DNA from: an uncultured Chlorobiaceae bacterium
Lineage (GTDB): Bacteria; Bacteroidota; Chlorobiia; Chlorobiales; Chlorobiaceae
Assembly (NCBI GenBank): GCA_903929845.1
Contig: CAIYWF010000305.1
Location: forward strand, 1 to 6,035
Reading direction: 5' to 3'
DNA length: 6,035 nt
This document shows, one piece after another, positions 5,953 through 6,035 of the stretch. The translations under genes and the position numbers were made by a program. The notes below the pieces were generated by a model. That model saw nothing but the letters and a program-made list of their open reading frames with translations. It was not told the origin of the DNA and searched no databases. The stretch's first letter is position 1, and each line of letters starts with the position of its first letter.

Positions 5953-6035
5953 TTAAACTTTATTAAGAAAGAACAAGACGTAGATCGGGACAATGCTGAA
6001 CCCTATGGCAATAAAAACAGAGTAGACCGAACCAA
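5953..6035 (-). CDS. sdhC: Succinate dehydrogenase / fumarate reductase cytochrome b subunit, C-terminal end
   Basis: Only the last 26 codons are inside the window; the gene enters from the right edge on the minus strand and ends at TAA (5955-5953). The visible residues form one hydrophobic membrane helix (GSVYSVFIAIGF followed by SIVPIYVLFF) and a short tail LNKV. This is how the last transmembrane helix of the B-type (b558 family) SdhC is expected to look, and the position directly before sdhA matches the usual sdhC-sdhA-sdhB order. SdhC anchors SdhAB, binds heme b and exchanges electrons with menaquinone. The heme-ligand histidines are outside the window, so the call rests on hydrophobicity, frame and context. 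Confidence 0.8.
   Translation of the reverse strand, partial: GSVYSVFIAIGFSIVPIYVLFFLNKV

Noticed and set aside
1..6035. Mobile elements, CRISPR array, toxin-antitoxin or phage defence system
   Set aside because: No transposase, integrase, regularly spaced repeats, paired small toxin/antitoxin genes or nuclease/helicase modules are visible; the genes are ordinary metabolic or housekeeping families.

Overview
The window looks like a chromosomal piece of a green sulfur bacterium (Chlorobiaceae or a close relative), with moderate GC and AT-rich intergenic gaps. The main clues are a small monoheme cytochrome that closely resembles the Chlorobium cytochrome c-555 family as I recall it, and a sdhC-sdhA-sdhB cluster of the menaquinone-linked type found in Chlorobi and Bacteroidetes. 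This assignment comes from recalled family resemblance; no database search was run.

Layout from left to right. Positions 1-875 (minus) hold the first 291 codons of a CNNM/CorC ('hemolysin-like') membrane protein with CBS domains, cut by the window edge. Positions 876-1126 are a leader or intergenic gap. Positions 1127-1669 (minus) encode an exported protein made almost entirely of four TPR repeats. Positions 1670-1935 form an AT-rich divergent promoter region. Positions 1936-2331 (plus) encode a lipoprotein c-type cytochrome, and a perfect inverted repeat lies across its stop codon. Positions 2497-2901 (minus) encode a small conserved protein resembling the bacterial eRF1-domain-3-like family. 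Positions 2902-3175 are non-coding and contain a probable terminator. Positions 3176-6035 (minus) are the sdhC (3' end only), sdhA and sdhB operon.

How the genes work together: sdhCAB encodes a membrane quinone-linked succinate dehydrogenase/fumarate reductase. In green sulfur bacteria the fumarate-to-succinate direction belongs to the reductive TCA cycle used for CO2 fixation. The lipoprotein cytochrome should be a periplasmic, membrane-tethered one-electron carrier, possibly serving the photosynthetic or sulfur-oxidation chain. The CNNM, TPR and eRF1-like genes have no evident functional link to these two, and apart from the operon the genes look separately transcribed. I see no mobile element, CRISPR array, tRNA or rRNA. 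The window looks like ordinary core chromosome, with a few small regulatory curiosities around the cytochrome gene.
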